Assembly (NCBI GenBank): GCA_009801015.1
Contig: VHZZ01001318.1
Coordinates: 6,798-26,802, forward strand
Length of the DNA stretch: 20,005 nucleotides
Direction of reading: 5' to 3'
From: Silene noctiflora
Lineage: Eukaryota; Streptophyta; Magnoliopsida; Caryophyllales; Caryophyllaceae
Below, one piece after another: positions 1 to 9,002 of the stretch. The notes beneath the pieces are model-generated. The model did no database searches, was not told the DNA's origin, and saw only the letters and a program-made list of their open reading frames with translations. The position numbers and the translations under genes are program-made. Position 1 is the stretch's first letter, and the number at the start of each line of letters is the position of its first letter.

Positions 1-581
1 AATTAGTCCACTAATAAAGCAGTTTTTTGGTGACTCACTTTGTACCTTAAATATTAGTTTAATGTTGCCTTAATATTTGTGCATAAAGCATAGTGGCAAT
101 GTGGAGTTGAATGGAGGGAGTAGTAACAAGGTCTTTTTTTTTTTTTTTTTTTTTTAAAAAAAAGTTGGACTTAACATTTCAGTTTAGTTTAGTTAGTTTA
201 GGTTTATAAGTTCAATTTAATTCAATTTTACTTTTCAGTTAGTTTAGTCGAGATCTCAAAATTTCAATTTAGTTCAATTCGAGAACTTTACTCGAAAAGA
301 AGGGAATTTATGTAGCATTTGATTGTCTCTAAAGAAACACAAAGCACGAGAATTGAAAAATCTGAATCATTAAAATAATTGACTTGTTTGGTCACCATAT
401 ATTTGTAAATGGGCATGTGACAATTCTATTCTAAATAAAGTAAAAGAAGTTGTTTTACCTATTCGTTCATGACTATAATGAGTAACTTTTATAATTCTTT
501 GTCAACCAAGTAAATTTAGAAACATTCTCCATGAATTACGTGAAATATCTTTTTTTTTTGTAATAAATTGTTGTTGATTGT
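1..581. other. Intergenic, AT-rich; poly-T tract and TTAGTT-rich stretch
   Basis: No coding region is supported here. The stretch contains a fragment resembling the 3' end of a Stowaway MITE (GGAGGGAGTA near 114-123), a 22-base poly-T run followed by eight A (134-163), and a TTAGTTTAG / TTCAATTTAATT-rich stretch (about 178-290). The last looks like the reverse orientation of the AACTGAACTGAA elements at 4.2-4.7 kb. The rest is featureless AT-rich DNA. Confidence 0.5.
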
Positions 582-788
582 TACTCTTTTTGTACCGGTC
601 ATTTCTTATCATTTGGTTTTGGCACAAAGACCAAAAAAATAGGAGAGGGCTAATTACTAATTGACATGTGGATCAAATTGTGAATGATCAAATTGTTCAT
701 CAAATGCAATCCTAAAATAAAAAGGATAACAATTAACTGAGACATCCAAAATTAAAATAGGACAACAAATGACCGGAACAGAGGAGTA
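582..788. mobile_element. Stowaway-type MITE (Tc1/mariner, non-autonomous)
   Basis: A 207-bp non-coding element with matching ends. The left end begins TACTCTTTTTGTACCGGTCA and the right end is ACAAATGACCGGAACAGAGG followed by AGTA. Inverting the right end gives TACTCCTCTGTTCCGGTCAT, which matches the left arm closely. Ends close to TACTCCCTCCGT with TA at the border are the Stowaway signature. There is no ORF, so any mobility would depend on a mariner transposase elsewhere. The internal sequence matches my memory of a common Caryophyllales Stowaway subfamily; no database check was possible. Confidence 0.75.
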
Positions 789-914
789 ATTTTCACTTCC
801 AAGTTCCACCTCCAACCGAAAGAGACACTAAAAATGGTAATGAATACATACTAATTTAGTCAATGATAAAATAATAAAAACGTTTCATATAGAGGCCAGA
901 GTACAAGACTAGCA

Positions 915-1040
915 GTAGATCTTGTTTAGAACTATCTTAAGTTATTGTAATATACAACTCAAAACCGATTTTCATTTTCATATTATTAAAATCTGGCGAG
1001 TGACTGCTATCTTAACTTAAGATAGTCTTAAGTGAGTATT
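915..1040. repeat. Small inverted-repeat (fold-back) sequence
   Basis: ACTATCTTAAGTTA at 931-944 is the exact reverse complement of TAACTTAAGATAGT at 1013-1026, a 14-bp perfect inverted repeat with a 68-bp spacer. The right arm also forms its own 19-bp palindrome, CTATCTTAACTTAAGATAG (1007-1025). This is probably a short MITE remnant. The ends are not precisely defined and no target duplication was identified. Confidence 0.45.
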
Positions 1041-1212
1041 TGTGCAAGATTAATTATCGATCTCTATGATGTCGTAAATGTGATATCATTTGACAAAGTT
1101 TTTTTTTTTTTTTTTTTTTTTTGGCAGCTATTTGTCAAAGATTTGTACCGTAAAATGGACTCAAAACAATATTTTGCTTGGTATGTAGTATGTACACACA
1201 AATGTAGTGTTC

Positions 1213-1300
1213 CTATTGATGCAGCAAGATACTGCTATTGATGTACCAAGACAAGAAAGATAGCTACTACTATTGATGCAGCAACATACTGCTATTGATG
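1213..1300 (+). repeat. 31-bp direct repeat, two copies
   Basis: A 31-bp unit starting CTATTGATGCAGCAA and ending TACTGCTATTGATG occurs at 1213-1243 and again at 1270-1300, with one mismatch (G/C). A 24-base poly-T tract lies about 90 bp upstream (1099-1122). This looks like local tandem duplication. The overlapping 69-codon reading frame includes the poly-T tract and is not credible as a gene. Confidence 0.6.
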
Positions 1301-1394
1301 ATACGGCTATTTTGCTGTCTCATTAGTCCTTATTTTTGTGATATTTAGAAACAAAACGTATCAATTTAATAGAAAATTAGTGTTGCCGTGTCCA

Positions 1395-1566
1395 TGACCA
1401 CTTAGTTCAACTGATAAGGAGTTTAACCTAAGGTCTTAAGCTCGAGCTCTGCGAATGCAGCAATGTTAAAATTTATGAGGGAGAGTTTTACCGTCCTAGT
1501 GGTCCTACCATGCAGGCTGCAGCTCGAATCCAGACTAAACCAGATAGTATACGCCAAAAAGAAAAG
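1395..1566 (+). mobile_element. tRNA-related SINE-like sequence
   Basis: A box-A-like segment, TTAGTTCAACTGATAAGGAG (1402-1421), is followed about 17 bp later by a degenerate box-B-like AAGCTCGAGCTC (1438-1449). A second B-like motif, GCTCGAATCC, lies near 1522-1531, and the unit ends in an A-rich tail (GCCAAAAAGAAAAG). This order (tRNA-like head, unrelated body, A-rich tail) fits a plant SINE. Both boxes are decayed, so this is an old copy. There is no cloverleaf, so it is not a tRNA gene. Confidence 0.45.
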
Positions 1567-1577
1567 TAGTGTTACAG

Positions 1578-1741
1578 GTGATTTTTATGTCAACGTGTTG
1601 AAATATCAAACACAAAAATACATCGTAATCATATTTTAAACTAATTGATAATCACATCACATTAATACAATGGGTACGAGTGACTTTTATATAATCGTGT
1701 TGAAATATCAAACACAAAAACACATCGTAATTATAACATAC
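1578..1741 (+). repeat. Direct repeat of about 60 bp, two copies 102 bp apart
   Basis: A segment with the core CGTGTTGAAATATCAAACAC followed by AAAAA.ACATCGTAAT appears at about 1594-1629 and 1696-1731. The similarity extends upstream (GTGATTTTTATG / GTGACTTTTATA). The constant offset indicates a tandem duplication of roughly 102 bp. No coding potential is seen. Confidence 0.55.
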
Positions 1742-2266
1742 TCTAAATTACTCCATAATTAGTAACGGGTTGAATCGGCCGATCATTAGCGAGGGTGGAA
1801 ATTGGATAGGCAAAAATCAAATTCATGCCAAACATTGCTATTTTAGTCATAATCTAATTTTGTTTTGGTTAAGTAATATAACCTTTGGTTTAAACATATT
1901 TGTCTTTACAACTAATTATCATGGACTGAGTCTAGCAACTCGGAGGATACAAGTTCAATCCACAACTTGTGATGGCTGATGGATTAACCGAAATGCGTTC
2001 GTTTTAGTCTTTTATAAGGCGATTTTACCCTATATTGTGTAAAACGTAGTCAACTATCATGAAAATGTCCCATAAAAGCCAAAAAAATAGATATCAATAA
2101 ACCCATTTTACGATATTCATGCCAATAGGAAAAAGAGGTATAACGGACTAATTGATCTCATTTATATACTATGTTCCTTTGACTTTTATGTTTAAAAAAA
2201 TCAAAATTGATCAACATTTTTCATACCAACCACACATTTTTTTTAGAAACAATGGCATAAATGAAT
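1742..2266. other. Intergenic; weak SINE-like head near 1925-1975
   Basis: Mostly AT-rich and non-coding. Around 1925-1975 there is a sequence with a box-B-like AAGTTCAATCC and an upstream TGAGTCTAGCAACTCGGAGG that could be a decayed tRNA-derived repeat head, but there is too little to call it. The 69-codon frame across this part shows no recognisable protein. Confidence 0.3.
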
Positions 2267-2463
2267 ACAAAGCGTCTTGCTTGTAACAGACACTATCCGT
2301 CACAAGCTGAAAACGGATAGTGTCCTCTCACAATAAGGCAAGTAAGAGGGCAAGTGGAGAAAAATGGAGCATCCCATGGATAGTGTCACTTGCATATTAT
2401 GAGAGGGACACTATCCGTCTTTAACTTGTGACGGATAGTACCCGTCTTCAATGAGAATTTGTG
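2267..2463. mobile_element. Fold-back MITE with arms of about 50 bp
   Basis: The left arm (about 2282-2330) contains CACTATCCGTCACAAGCTGA followed by AACGGATAGTGTCCTCTCA. The right arm (about 2399-2447) contains TGAGAGGGACACTATCCGTC followed by TTTAACTTGTGACGGATAGT. Reverse-complementing the left arm gives nearly the same series of motifs in the same order, so the arms can pair over about 50 bp around a spacer of about 70 bp. It has no ORF. The superfamily is not clear, and the flanking ACAAAG / ATTTGT may be the outer tips. Confidence 0.65.
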
Positions 2464-4228
2464 AAATGAATATTCAAACTAATCAAACATATAACAATTT
2501 TGTATAACAGTTAAAAACGATATTGTTTGTCAACCAAAATGGAATCAATAAATTTGCAATGAAAATTGATAAATTTATTTTAGTAGGTACTAGGTAGATC
2601 ATATTTACTACAGAATTGTAGAGTAATTAATATTACTCGTATCACTTAATGAGTACACACGTAGTACTCTATAATTTAGTTGTGAATTAAATTTTTAATG
2701 AGATGTAATTAAGACTCGAAAATTCAAAATTCTGGTTGAAGTTGATAATATCAATTTTAGTCAACAAAACAGGTAAAAGTGAGGGATGACACAAAAACGC
2801 AGAATGTCTTAAAAATAACAAACTCTTGTTCCATACGACTATCCAGCTCAATATTTGTACAAAAAAAGAAAAAACAGGATACTCTCTCCACATACCTATT
2901 TTCACCCCATTTCAATAAAATATTCGTCACCTATATTACAGAAATGGAGTGAAAATTTATGTGCTTATTTAACCTATTTTATACTTAAAATAAATATAAC
3001 CGTCTTAAATAAGATGAATCGTGTTCTAAAATAGTTTCAATTGTTTAAGGACTCTAGATGTTTGAAGGCACATTTGGAATTTGAAACAGAAAAAGGGTCC
3101 AAGTGTTCCCATTGAATTAGTCCAATGTATATGCAACAAGTGAACCAATTGAAAGCAGACTGTCTGTTGAAACCCTCAACTGTAAGTCTGTAGAAGTCTG
3201 TAAATCTCCTCTACACTCGATATTTATTATGGTAGATATACTATTCGTAAAATATAGTAGTAAAGGGTGAAATATTCGTAAATAATCAATGATATAGCAC
3301 TAAATTTTTAACATATAAATAGGTAGAAGTTGGCAAATACAATAATATCAATGAATAAACTTTTTGTAATAACGGTTTTGCCGTGTGTGTTTGTGTGATG
3401 ATATCTTTTTATGTATTAAAAATACCGAGTGTACAATCAATAGAAGTAATGCTTCACCCTAGAAAACGGTCTTGCAAGTTATAACGGTGAATAACTACCT
3501 AAACTAAAAAGAAAATCAGTTTATGGATTATACAGCTGGTTGTATATATAATGTATGTATGTAATAATGTGGAGTTGTAGTTGCATCAGATACATGTTTG
3601 GTAAGTACGTAATGTGAAACTAATAAATTATGTAGCTGGTTTTAAAATTGGATTAAATTAAAAAATTTGGTAAATACGGGAAAATTTGAAATTTTTAGTT
3701 AGATTTTTGAAAGATTTCAAATTTACCTTTGTGAAATTACTCGTTTACTTCCGCTAAAAATTTCCCCCCCTAACAAAATATCCTGACTCCACCACTGTGT
3801 ATCACGTCATCGTGTTGTAACCATTACGAAAGTGCTATTAAAACATTAATTAATAAGATACATGACTAGTATTACTTAGGAATTGAGACCAAGGATGTGA
3901 ACACTAATGAGTCACGACCAACAATGTGAACCCTAATTATCTCTAAATTTGGCAAGTTTTGGTGATACACTATGCTCTAAACTCTAAACTCACTATTTTC
4001 CTTCCTTCATTAATGACTCCCCATTCATTACCATTTATGCTCCGTATCTAGTCTAAGATAATGTTCTCCTTTTAATCACAGTCACCTACCTTTCAGACTC
4101 TCGGAAAATTCTTTACATTTTTATTACCGACGTCTCAATTAATTCTTTAGGCCGCCTTTTATTTTAGCGTGTTTATATTTTTTTAAGTTGTTAAAGAATC
4201 TCTACTATACGCATGTGCAACCGTACAA
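2464..4228. other. Intergenic, no gene recognised
   Basis: AT-rich sequence without a convincing reading frame. The 72-codon minus frame at 2687-2905 resembles no family I know. A segment near 3757-3795 (TTTCCCCCCC, then CCTGACTCCACCACTG) resembles a widespread plant repeat tail, but too little remains to classify it. Several TAAAC/TAAACTC runs near 3970-3995 are simple sequence. Confidence 0.4.
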
Positions 4229-4552
4229 CTAAGGCCTTGTTCTTTTGGACTGAAATTGTTTGAACAGAACAGAACTGAACTTAATGGAACTGAACTGAAC
4301 TGAACTTATTGGAGTTGAACTGAACTAAGCTGAACTGAAGTAAGAGTTAATTTGTGAAGAGAAGAACTGAACTTACGCGTTATTTATGTTAATGGAGCTG
4401 AACTCAAAGGAAGTACGAAAGTACTTTATAAGACACCACTTCATATCTTTAAGGTCACAAGTTCAAACTTACGCGTTGTTTATGTTATTAATATGATCAG
4501 CAACTAATCACACCATACAAGTGACTACTCTAAACCAAGCTATAACACATAG
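4229..4552 (+). mobile_element. GAACT-rich MITE remnant, copy 1
   Basis: It begins AAGGCCTTGTTCTTTTGGAC, a TIR-like end seen in common plant hAT-type MITEs. It continues into repeated AACTGAACTGAACT pentamers to about 4375. It then holds two copies of ACTTACGCGTTRTTTATGTT (4371-4390 and 4467-4486, 19 of 20 identical). The right terminus is uncertain. It lies about 0.6-0.9 kb upstream of the acyltransferase start codon. Confidence 0.45.
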
Positions 4553-4760
4553 TTAGGTCATGTTCTTTTCAAAAGGTCATTTTCTTTTCAACTGAAAGAG
4601 GTTGACCTGAATTGAATGAAACTAAGTTGAACTGAATGAAGCTGAAATAAGAGTTAACTTGAGTAGAGCTGAGCTAAACTGTTTACAACTGAATTAAACC
4701 GCATGAAGTTGAACAGAATGAATGGGCTGAATTTAAGTCGGAAAAAACTCGGTTACTCTA
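4553..4760 (+). mobile_element. GAACT-rich MITE remnant, copy 2
   Basis: The left end carries a duplicated tip (GGTCATGTTCTTTTCA, then GGTCATTTTCTTTTCAACTG). The body is made of diverged TTGAACTGAATGAAG units. The right end is GGCTGAATTTAAGTCGGAAA followed by AACTC, which resembles the inverted tip. It is the same class as the preceding copy but diverged. No ORF and no clear target duplication. Confidence 0.45.
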
Positions 4761-4975
4761 GATGGCTAAAAAAAGAAATAACTTAAGATCGAAGCCAATG
4801 CTTAGAAAGTTGTTAGATAAAGATTAAGTTGGAAAGTAAGGACAGTAAATATGGTAAAGAATTAAATATGGGTTGTTATGCATTCAAGGGACCATGGATT
4901 TAAACAGTTGACACAATGACACTACAAGATACATGCTGCATTCTTTTATTAGTTTCTGTTTAGACTGAATTCTGC

Positions 4976-4982
4976 ATAAATA
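4976..4982 (+). promoter_or_regulatory. Candidate TATA element of the WSD1-like gene
   Basis: ATAAATA lies 130 bp upstream of the ATG at 5112, which would place transcription start near 5010. Downstream sequence to the ATG is pyrimidine/A-rich, as expected of a plant 5' leader. A second AT-rich possibility (TCTATATTTTT, about 5055-5065) is closer to the ATG. This is assigned by position only. Confidence 0.25.
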
Positions 4983-5111
4983 CAGACCTAAGTCTTCCAT
5001 ACATTTTCTACTAAAAAAGCCTAACACATTTAATCAACTTTTGTTGTACAATCTTCTATATTTTTCACAAGTTACTGTCACCTTCCAAATTCAAATAAAT
5101 ACAAAAATATA

Positions 5112-8100
5112 ATGGAGTCAGGGTTGCAAATTAAAACTAGATGCAGTCCGGAAGCCGATGCTGAAGATGAACCTGTTTCTCCTACTGGCCAATACTTCAA
5201 TAGCAAAAGTTTGTCTGTTTGTATCCTTGCGGTCCTGGAATCTTCTGTTCCGATTGATGATTCCGGCACTTTGCCGCTCCTACGAGAACTTTTTCTTCCT
5301 ATTAATCCAAGATTTTCGTCTATTATGGTATTAGTGACTGTTTCTTCTGTCATTTTTTTCATGCAATATTACTACCCTGACTGCTATATTACTCTGTTGA
5401 GGGAGTCGTCATGTCCTCAATGACCTGCTTGAGAACTAGCGCTCATAGTTAAATGAGTTAGTCTCACATTGTATTAACACAAGACCGTCTCTGATATTTG
5501 AACATGAAACGGTGAAGCTATGCAGTATACATTTAAACTGAAATGAACGTTTCGACTGATTTTGTTAAATATAACATGCAGGCGTATGATAAGAAGGGCA
5601 AAAGACGATGGAAAAAGGTGGAAGTGAACCTTCAGGATCATGTTAATGTTCCCAGCTTCCCAGAATCCTTATCAGTTGAGTCATACGACGACAATTTCGA
5701 CAAGTATCTAACAAAACTCACTACGAAGACATTACCTGAAGACAGGCCGTTGTGGGAGATTCATATACTCAAGTATCCAACAAGCAAGGCAGCAGGGCAC
5801 ATCATCTTCAAGCTTCACCATGCACTTGGAGACGGTTACTCTCTAATGGGAGCGCTTCTATCTTGCCTGCAAAGAGCAGATAATCCTTCTTTGCCATTAA
5901 CGTTCCCTTCAACTAAATCAAACAAAAAAGCTAATAAAAGCGGAGCTAAAAGCTTCATGAGCTGCATACCAAGAACTTTGAGTGTTATCAATGGTGCAAC
6001 CTTTGATTTCGGACGGACTGTTTTCAAAAGTGCTTGCATAGCAGATGATAAGACACCGATCAGGTCCGGAGATAAGGATCTCGCTTGTCACCCAGTCAAG
6101 ATATCTACTGTAGCATTCTCCATGGATCAACTCAAACTAATCAAAACAAAGCTCCAAGTGGTAAGTACTAAGTAGTCTATATTTCTTTTGCATCCATGAC
6201 CATAATTGTATTTGAAGTCAAACTTGCAAAATTTTAACCTTCAATATATTATCAAAAAACCTATGCAAAAATATATATGAGGATTGCTACCGACCTTCAA
6301 TAAGTATAAATTTGTCTACTTGCATATCACTAGTTGATGGCTAAATATAATCAATTTAGTCGTGTTATATTAGAGGAGAAGGTTGGAGAAAAGCCCTGAA
6401 AGAGAAGGTCCTTAGCAAAACTCATTATATAAATGTAATAGGGTCAAATGACGTCTTGGAGACCAAAAAAAGTCAAATGAAAACTTTGGTGTCGATAAGG
6501 AGTCCACATTATCAAGAAGAGAACTGAAAATTTGTAACACAATACGACACGCAAACGATGCAACATAACTTGGTCCGAAAATAACTTGGACCATCTATCT
6601 CACCTGTCACAAGTATAAGTTATATGACATACACCTATAGAACCATTACTATGAAAGAATAAAAAGAAATATTATAACACGTAGACCAAAATAAGTAACT
6701 TTAGCCAGCTTCACGAAAGATGGGTGAAGAGAGTTAAGTCTTTGGTCACAGATTAGAAAACAAAGGGTAACATTTCACATGTAGCATCAAAATACTAGTA
6801 TAAATTTTATGCGATGTTTAGTGTTAGATATACTCCCTCCGTCTCTATCATTTGTTCACCTTTATGAATATAAAAGGTAAACAAATGACTGATATGGAAA
6901 GAGTAGATGATAAGGCTACATGATATGTTTTGTTACATGACCACTTCAATGAGGATAGTACCCTTCAATCTTTCATAACATATATAAACAGGCATTTATT
7001 ACACATTTACACTGCACATGTCCATTTTGGAAGCATCTCATAAAAGACAGTAAGACTTGGCCATCTAAACATGACCAATCTTAGTCACCTCTTGTGAATA
7101 GTAAATCTACTACAATAACGTTACCCCAATGCCTCAGTGGCTCCTGCAAATTGTGGGGTAAGGGGGTGTCGGATGTACGCAACCTCACACTTGTGTTAGC
7201 AACAAAAAGAGGTTGTTTCTGAATGACCCGTGATGAATGCGAGCATAACAAATCTAATGTAGACATAATTCTGACCAACCGTAATTTTATGTTTGCACCA
7301 GACCATAAATGCTGTTATTACAGGAATAGTCTCTTTGGGGGTTAGATTATACATGCAAGCAAATGGCACCGGATTCAACAACTCAAGAACCACCGCACTG
7401 GTGCTGCTCAACACTCGAAACATAAATGGTTACAGGTCAATCCAAGATATGCTCAAGGCTGACAATAAAATTTGGGGAAATCAGTTCGCGTTTTTGCACG
7501 TAGAACTGCCAAAGTTAACTACCAACAAAACCCTGAATCCTCTTGATTTCATCTCTAAAGCACAGAAAAACATTCTGAGGAAGAGGAACTCCCCAGCGGT
7601 CTACTTGACAGGTCAATTCCTGGAGATCATACGAAAATTTAGAGGCCCTGAGGTATGTGAATGAATATTACTCCACGTAAATAACCACCAGTCTTGAGTG
7701 TCGGTACACTTAATATTTTCTCTCAAATACTATGACAACAACAACAAGACCCAGTTTTTAGGTACCCTCTTGCCTTGAAAGCTCCTATCAAGGGTGCGTC
7801 AGGGGTCAGATGTACACAGCGCATAATGAATATTGCATCAGAACTGCACTGAACGACTGACTCAAAATAAAAAGAAGCACAGCCCTTTGTTGAGTCATTT
7901 TGATTTATTTCATCGTTATCCAGAGCACAAAGAATAAGGGGTATTTTTTTATTTTTTTCCTTGTCGTGATCTACTAGTATTTCATAATTGGGTGGTTAGC
8001 CAAGTCCTTGTGATCACATCCTGGCATCCTGCTGTAAAACTCTGACCTAAATAATGCGAAAATAAGAGCCGTAAAATTCTTCAATCTACTTGCCAGCAAC

Positions 8101-9002
8101 TACTGCTGTAATTTTTCTCTCTTTCTTCAAACTAATCTTGTACGTAATTTAAATGAGTAAGGAACTTTGAATATTTTCTCACTCTAATTGCGGTCACCTG
8201 AACCCGATTATTATTCAGGCAGCAGCACAGTACATCAAAGGTACGTGTAAGAGATCAAGCTTGGGAATAACAAGCTTGATAGGTCCAGTGGAGCAAATGG
8301 CGTGTGCTAAGCATCCAATAAAAGGCCTGTACTTCATGCCTATTGGCGTTCATAAGGTATATCCACCTGCGAAACTTAACTCATAGGTGTAACATAGCCG
8401 TATAAGCTGGACCTCCAACCAATCACCCTAAATCGTAAATCTGTTAGACCTTCCCAAGATCCATCTTCCACACCTCTAAACCTTAATCAAGGAAAAATGA
8501 ACTCTTTCATTCAACCTCTACAGTTATTTTACTATTTAATCTTCTATTGTCCTATTTAAATTCTCCAGAACACTAGTCATATAGTCATACATCCAATGAA
8601 GTCCTAAACCAAATTGACAAATAGGTGTACACCCTCACATTCTTCATGTCTTTCAATATACAATACACAAACTCACATGTGTATTTACCTTTTAAAAATT
8701 TGTCGCCAATTGGTATATTCTCACTTAAGAAGTCCACCTTCGTAACTATGTAACCAATAAATAGTAGACATATACGTCAGCTTAAGGGTTGCAACTATTT
8801 CCATTCTGAACTTGAGTTTTTGAAATCCTCCTGTACCACTAATGGTGGTGTTTTTGACTTGCAGAGCCTAGTCGTATCAGTTATGAGCTATATGGGAACA
8901 ATGAGGATTGGGATAGGTACTGAAAAGGGTTACATAGACTCACAAAGGCTCGTATGCTGCATAGATACTGCTTTTGAGCTGATATACAAGGCAGCCACAT
9001 AG
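5112..9002 (+). CDS. WSD1-like O-acyltransferase (wax ester synthase/diacylglycerol acyltransferase)
   Basis: Five exons: 5112-5327, 5582-6160, 7302-7652, 8219-8356, 8865-9002. All junctions are GT-AG and phase 0, giving 473 aa with no stop, near the family's usual length of about 480. The start is chosen because the ESGLQIKTRCSPEADAEDEP leader runs into the family motif EPVSPTGQYF. Exon 2 holds PLWE (residues 128-131) and the acyl-transfer motif HHALGDG (151-157, second His catalytic in this family). Exons 3-5 form the C-terminal WS/DGAT domain, with TALVLLNTRN, WGNQFAFLHV, IGPVEQMA, GLYFMPIGV and a GTEKGYID ending. Known family role: transfer of acyl-CoA to fatty alcohol or diacylglycerol at the ER, making cuticular wax ester or triacylglycerol. 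The usual TINDV after the third splice junction reads TINAV (266-270), so the motif's Asp is Ala. Introns are 254, 1141, 566 and 508 bp. Exact substrate is not readable from the sequence. Confidence 0.93.
6831..6905. mobile_element. Mini Stowaway MITE in intron 2
   Basis: A 75-bp near-hairpin. The left arm is TACTCCCTCCGTCTCTATCA followed by TTTGTT. The right arm is AACAAATGACTGATATGGAA followed by AGAGTA. The arms pair along most of their length, and TACTCCCTCCGT is the classical Stowaway tip. It sits in intron 2 of the acyltransferase gene, clear of the splice sites. Confidence 0.7.
7107..7230 (+). repeat. SINE-like repeat in intron 2 of the acyltransferase gene
   Basis: ACTACAATAACGTTACCCCA, then GGCTCCTGCAAATTGTGGGG, then GTCGGATGTACGCAACCTCA, then AAAGAGGTTGTTTCTGAATG followed by ACCC. 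This order of blocks is shared with 13741-13850 (ACAATAACAACAACATTACT, CTCTGGCAAATTGCA, AAGAGGCTGTTTCCGAATGA) and partly with 7733-7830. It is a short dispersed non-coding repeat, probably a SINE 3' region. It ends about 70 bp before the exon 3 acceptor. Confidence 0.5.
7733..7830 (+). repeat. SINE-like repeat fragment in intron 3
   Basis: It begins ACAACAACAACAAGACCCAG and contains GGGGTCAGATGTACACAGCG, matching the AACAACAACA start and the GTCGGATGTACGCA core of the copy at 7107-7230. The middle has diverged and the AAGAGGCTGTTTCC end is missing. It is shortly downstream of the exon 3 donor. Confidence 0.4.

Noticed and set aside
1395-1566. Possible tRNA gene
   Set aside because: Box-A and box-B-like motifs are present but degenerate, no cloverleaf can be drawn, and an A-rich tail follows; SINE-like is the better reading.
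5328-5339. Alternative donor of intron 1 at 5334 (TTA|GTGACT)
   Set aside because: It would add two residues (VL) before AYDKKG. Ending at 5327 gives the better family match (FSSIM then AYDKKG) and also keeps phase 0.
5078-5362. Minus-strand frame of 94 codons over exon 1
   Set aside because: It is the antisense shadow of acyltransferase exon 1. It resembles the minus frame at 10293-10556 only because the plus strands are homologous.
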